Source: Ophiothrix spiculata (lineage: Eukaryota > Echinodermata > Ophiuroidea > Amphilepidida > Ophiotrichidae). Taken from it: a DNA stretch of 21,361 nucleotides. The notes under the pieces are model-generated. The model did no database searches. It was not told the origin of the DNA and saw only the letters and a program-made list of their open reading frames with translations. This document shows, piece after piece, positions 19,229 through 21,361 of this stretch. Location of the stretch: the NCBI GenBank assembly GCA_000969725.1, contig JXSR01S032112.1; one strand, given 5' to 3'. Numbering within the stretch: position 1 is the stretch's first letter; each line of letters begins with the position of its first letter. The position numbers and the translations under genes are program-made.

Positions 19229-19329
19229 AATGCAGTTGAAACTATTTATCTCTTCATGTTTAAAAAATAGTTAGAATTCACATTTTCCTGAGCAGATGGA
19301 TTCCCTTTACCCTTAAGTGACCTTTCTTC

Positions 19330-19694
19330 TTAAAGGGGCAATTCATGATTCACTTTTCACCCTCAATGTCACTCTATCAAAACCGAGTTTTTTAGCTTGT
19401 AAGAATCGTCAACTGGTATATGTTACGATCCCCAAACCATTCTTTCATATGTGCTTGGATTTTCGAGAAAAGTGAAAATATGTGTCATTTTCTAATTATT
19501 GTCGGGGCCCCGACAGTAATTACAACACAGTAGCCTATGGGGATTTTCAAAATGCTGAAAAGCTTGTAACTTGGAAACGAATGGTTGGAATCAAGTGAGA
19601 TTTTCGGTATATATTTATGATGTGCTTTTCTTCTTATTTAGCTAGAAAACAGGCGAGGTTTTTGTCACATCAAAATCATGAATTGCACCTTTAA
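19330..19694. mobile_element. 365-bp MITE with TTAAAGG.GCAATTCATGATT termini
   Basis: The 21-bp inverted ends (19330-19350, 19674-19694) differ at one base, and TTAA sits at both outer edges. The interior is non-coding and contains a 30-bp palindrome. The same terminal sequence occurs at 1447-1503. Confidence 0.75.
19493..19522. repeat. 30-bp palindrome with GC core
   Basis: TGTCGGGGCCCCGACA (19500-19515) is a perfect 16-bp palindrome. It extends through TAATTA arms to 30 bp with one mismatched pair. It lies near the middle of the surrounding MITE. Confidence 0.7.
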
Positions 19695-19745
19695 TTTTAA
19701 TATTTTGCTGTGCACACTTGTGACACGTATTTGATACACCTACAT

Positions 19746-20070
19746 CAGCGTTCGACATAAAGTGCCTCGGACAAGCTTAATGAATGTTCAAATAGTCCGG
19801 CGGACAACCTCAAAATTATATAATGGACCTAGTAACAAGCCACACATACATAAAACTGCTCTTCAAATTGTATTAGAATTTCCGATATTAGTATGAAAAG
19901 ACGCTTTCTCGACGATGTCCATTTCAAATGCAAAATGATCAGGACCGTATATCCGCAAACGCCGGATCAAGTTGCGAAAACTACGGATATGTCAAAAATT
20001 TTGCAGACAACCTCAAAAACTAGTAAGGTTGTCTGGTGGGCAATTTTTTTTTTGTTTATGTCGAACGCTG
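19746..20070. mobile_element. 325-bp MITE with CAGCGTTCGACATAAA termini
   Basis: Perfect 16-bp inverted ends at 19746-19761 and 20055-20070. Near the right end a second inverted pair, CAGACAACCT and AGGTTGTCTG (about 20005-20036), forms a hairpin, and GGACAACCTC near the left end echoes it. Non-coding. Confidence 0.7.
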
Positions 20071-20404
20071 GCCTACAGTAAGATTCACACAACATGCACA
20101 TGGTCATATCATGGATCAGGTTGTTGTTTTTAGCAAAATCATATAGGCCATTATTTTGATAGGCTAGACTGCTAATATGTAATTCATAAATTGGCAAAAG
20201 ATTGAATTTGCCTTCCAAAGGTGCAAAATGTTGCAGCCATTTTCTTATAATTTATTGGTTTGAATGACTGAATTTTTTGCATAGAAAAATATTTGATTTT
20301 AAAAAAGTCTGTGGTAACTGATAGTCTTTGCAAATGTTCAGAACTACCGGTACCCAATTTGAACACATTTGTGCACCTGTCAGTTGTTTCTCTGGCCCTG
20401 GGCA

Positions 20405-20626
20405 CTATACTTTGATCAACACTAAATAGGCGGGAATTATGAAACTTATCCTTAAAAAACATAATCCCACTCACACGCACGCCATAGATAATGAGATAAT
20501 GATGTGCATTTCACATGTAAAACATGTGCTGCATCTCCTGCAGTTGAGCTGTGTTCAGCTGTACGCATGCGTATATCAATCCACAATGTAAAGAGGCCCA
20601 CCTATTTGGTGTTGATCAAAGTATAG
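20405..20626. mobile_element. 222-bp MITE with CTATACTTTGATCAACAC termini
   Basis: Inverted ends 20405-20434 and 20597-20626 match at about 28 of 30. The interior has smaller palindromes (ACATGTAAAACATGT, GCATGCG). No ORF and no clear target duplication. Confidence 0.7.
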
Positions 20627-21361
20627 CTGGGAAGATAGCAACACACATTTCCTTTAAGATTACTAATATTTTGCTTCATAGCGCCCTCATTTGAGGTCGA
20701 ATGTATAACAAACTATATATTTTTAGATTCCTTATGACCAGACGAGTAATTTGATATATTAGTTGATATGATTAGGACAATTTTCAAAGTTGACCTCTAT
20801 TTGACCTTTGGCGCCCCCTCCCCAAAATGCCCGGGGGTTACAAGCGGATAGCCCAAGTCAAAAATGTTCGTTATCCATCAGAGAACCCCAAAACACTTTC
20901 AAACCTTTGTTCCCAGGAGTTGGTCACGGGACCTACAGGCTGGTCCTCTACTATAATATCCATCAACTTTCTTGCAGGACAGGACATCTTTAAATCCCCG
21001 ACCCAATACCACAAGACATTCCTAGATCTTGAGTCAATTTCCAGCGCATATGTGTCCCGTCATATCTAAAGGTACCATAATACCAACATAGTAAATTACG
21101 AGATACAGGCCATTGAAGCTGAGCATAGTCAAATATCACGCCCAAGGTCGAATTTCTAATTTCATAAGAAACGTTAGCTATGAAGTGTATTCTATCATAT
21201 TAATCAGATTCCAACATCCGAAACATAAAACAATTGTTTCAAAAACCGAGATAAAAATCATTTTTCAATTCAAGTTCTACCAGTACAGAAACTTTAAACT
21301 TGATTTTCTCAGAACTATAGTTTTCTGAATCAGCCCGATGCCTTTTACCAATTTGGATGTA

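Larger units (their letters stand above)
18027..21361 (-). other. PSMC5 upstream intron (incomplete)
   Basis: No upstream PSMC5 exon (expected to end with residues like PGASGAEVK) was found from 18027 to the window edge, so this is taken as one long intron. It carries MITEs at 18115, 19330, 19746 and 20405 and a tRNA-like relic near 19148. Nothing was recognised in 18549-19147, 20071-20404 or 20627-21361, apart from a frame at 20827-21069 plus with no known domain. Confidence 0.55.

Noticed and set aside
20827..21069. 80-codon plus-strand ORF (with LAGQDIF)
   Set aside because: Reads somewhat protein-like but shows no family I can name and no splice context; possibly transposon-derived.
1..21361. 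CRISPR arrays, operons, bacterial promoters or ribosome binding sites
   Set aside because: The window is animal nuclear DNA with introns; no evenly spaced short repeats or gene clusters of that kind are present.

Overview
This is eukaryotic nuclear DNA from an animal, AT-rich, with GT-AG introns, long intergenic stretches and many short inverted-repeat transposon relics. Two conserved animal genes can be read. The repeat style (a TGTCCCCGCCGAA-ended element, a tRNA-headed SINE, many MITEs) suggests a marine invertebrate such as an echinoderm, hemichordate, lancelet or lophotrochozoan. The sequence does not settle which.

Layout. (1) 1-1596: repeat-rich DNA with a foldback palindrome. (2) 1597-2047: a probable two-way promoter. 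A candidate first coding exon of an unrecognised gene leaves it leftward, and the ciliary gene enkurin (ENKUR) leaves it rightward. It holds an RFX-type X-box about 115 bp before the ENKUR start. (3) 2047-8433: a complete three-coding-exon ENKUR gene whose exon phases fit and give 252 residues, close to the vertebrate length. Intron 1 has a duplicated hairpin module and clustered TAATCC motifs. Intron 2 has a tRNA-derived SINE abutting a 3-bp-TSD MITE full of AGGTCA half-sites, then a 109-bp tandem duplication. (4) 8434 to about 11050: probable ENKUR 3' UTR, ending near a good poly(A) signal. (5) About 11050-15620: intergenic DNA with several inverted-repeat elements, including a 1.4-kb nested foldback. 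(6) 16263-18026 and beyond, minus strand: the last two exons of proteasome ATPase subunit PSMC5 (Rpt6). The rest of that gene lies to the right of the window. Its introns hold a LINE C-terminal relic, at least five MITE-like inverted repeats and a degenerate tRNA-like sequence.

ENKUR and PSMC5 converge tail to tail. They have no known joint function: ENKUR is a ciliary/sperm adaptor and microtubule inner protein, and PSMC5 is a housekeeping 26S proteasome ATPase. I found no convincing new multi-gene system. The most unusual material is the promoter architecture, the variable-hairpin module in intron 1, the nuclear-receptor-like arrays inside a MITE, and the nested foldback at 13936-15361.
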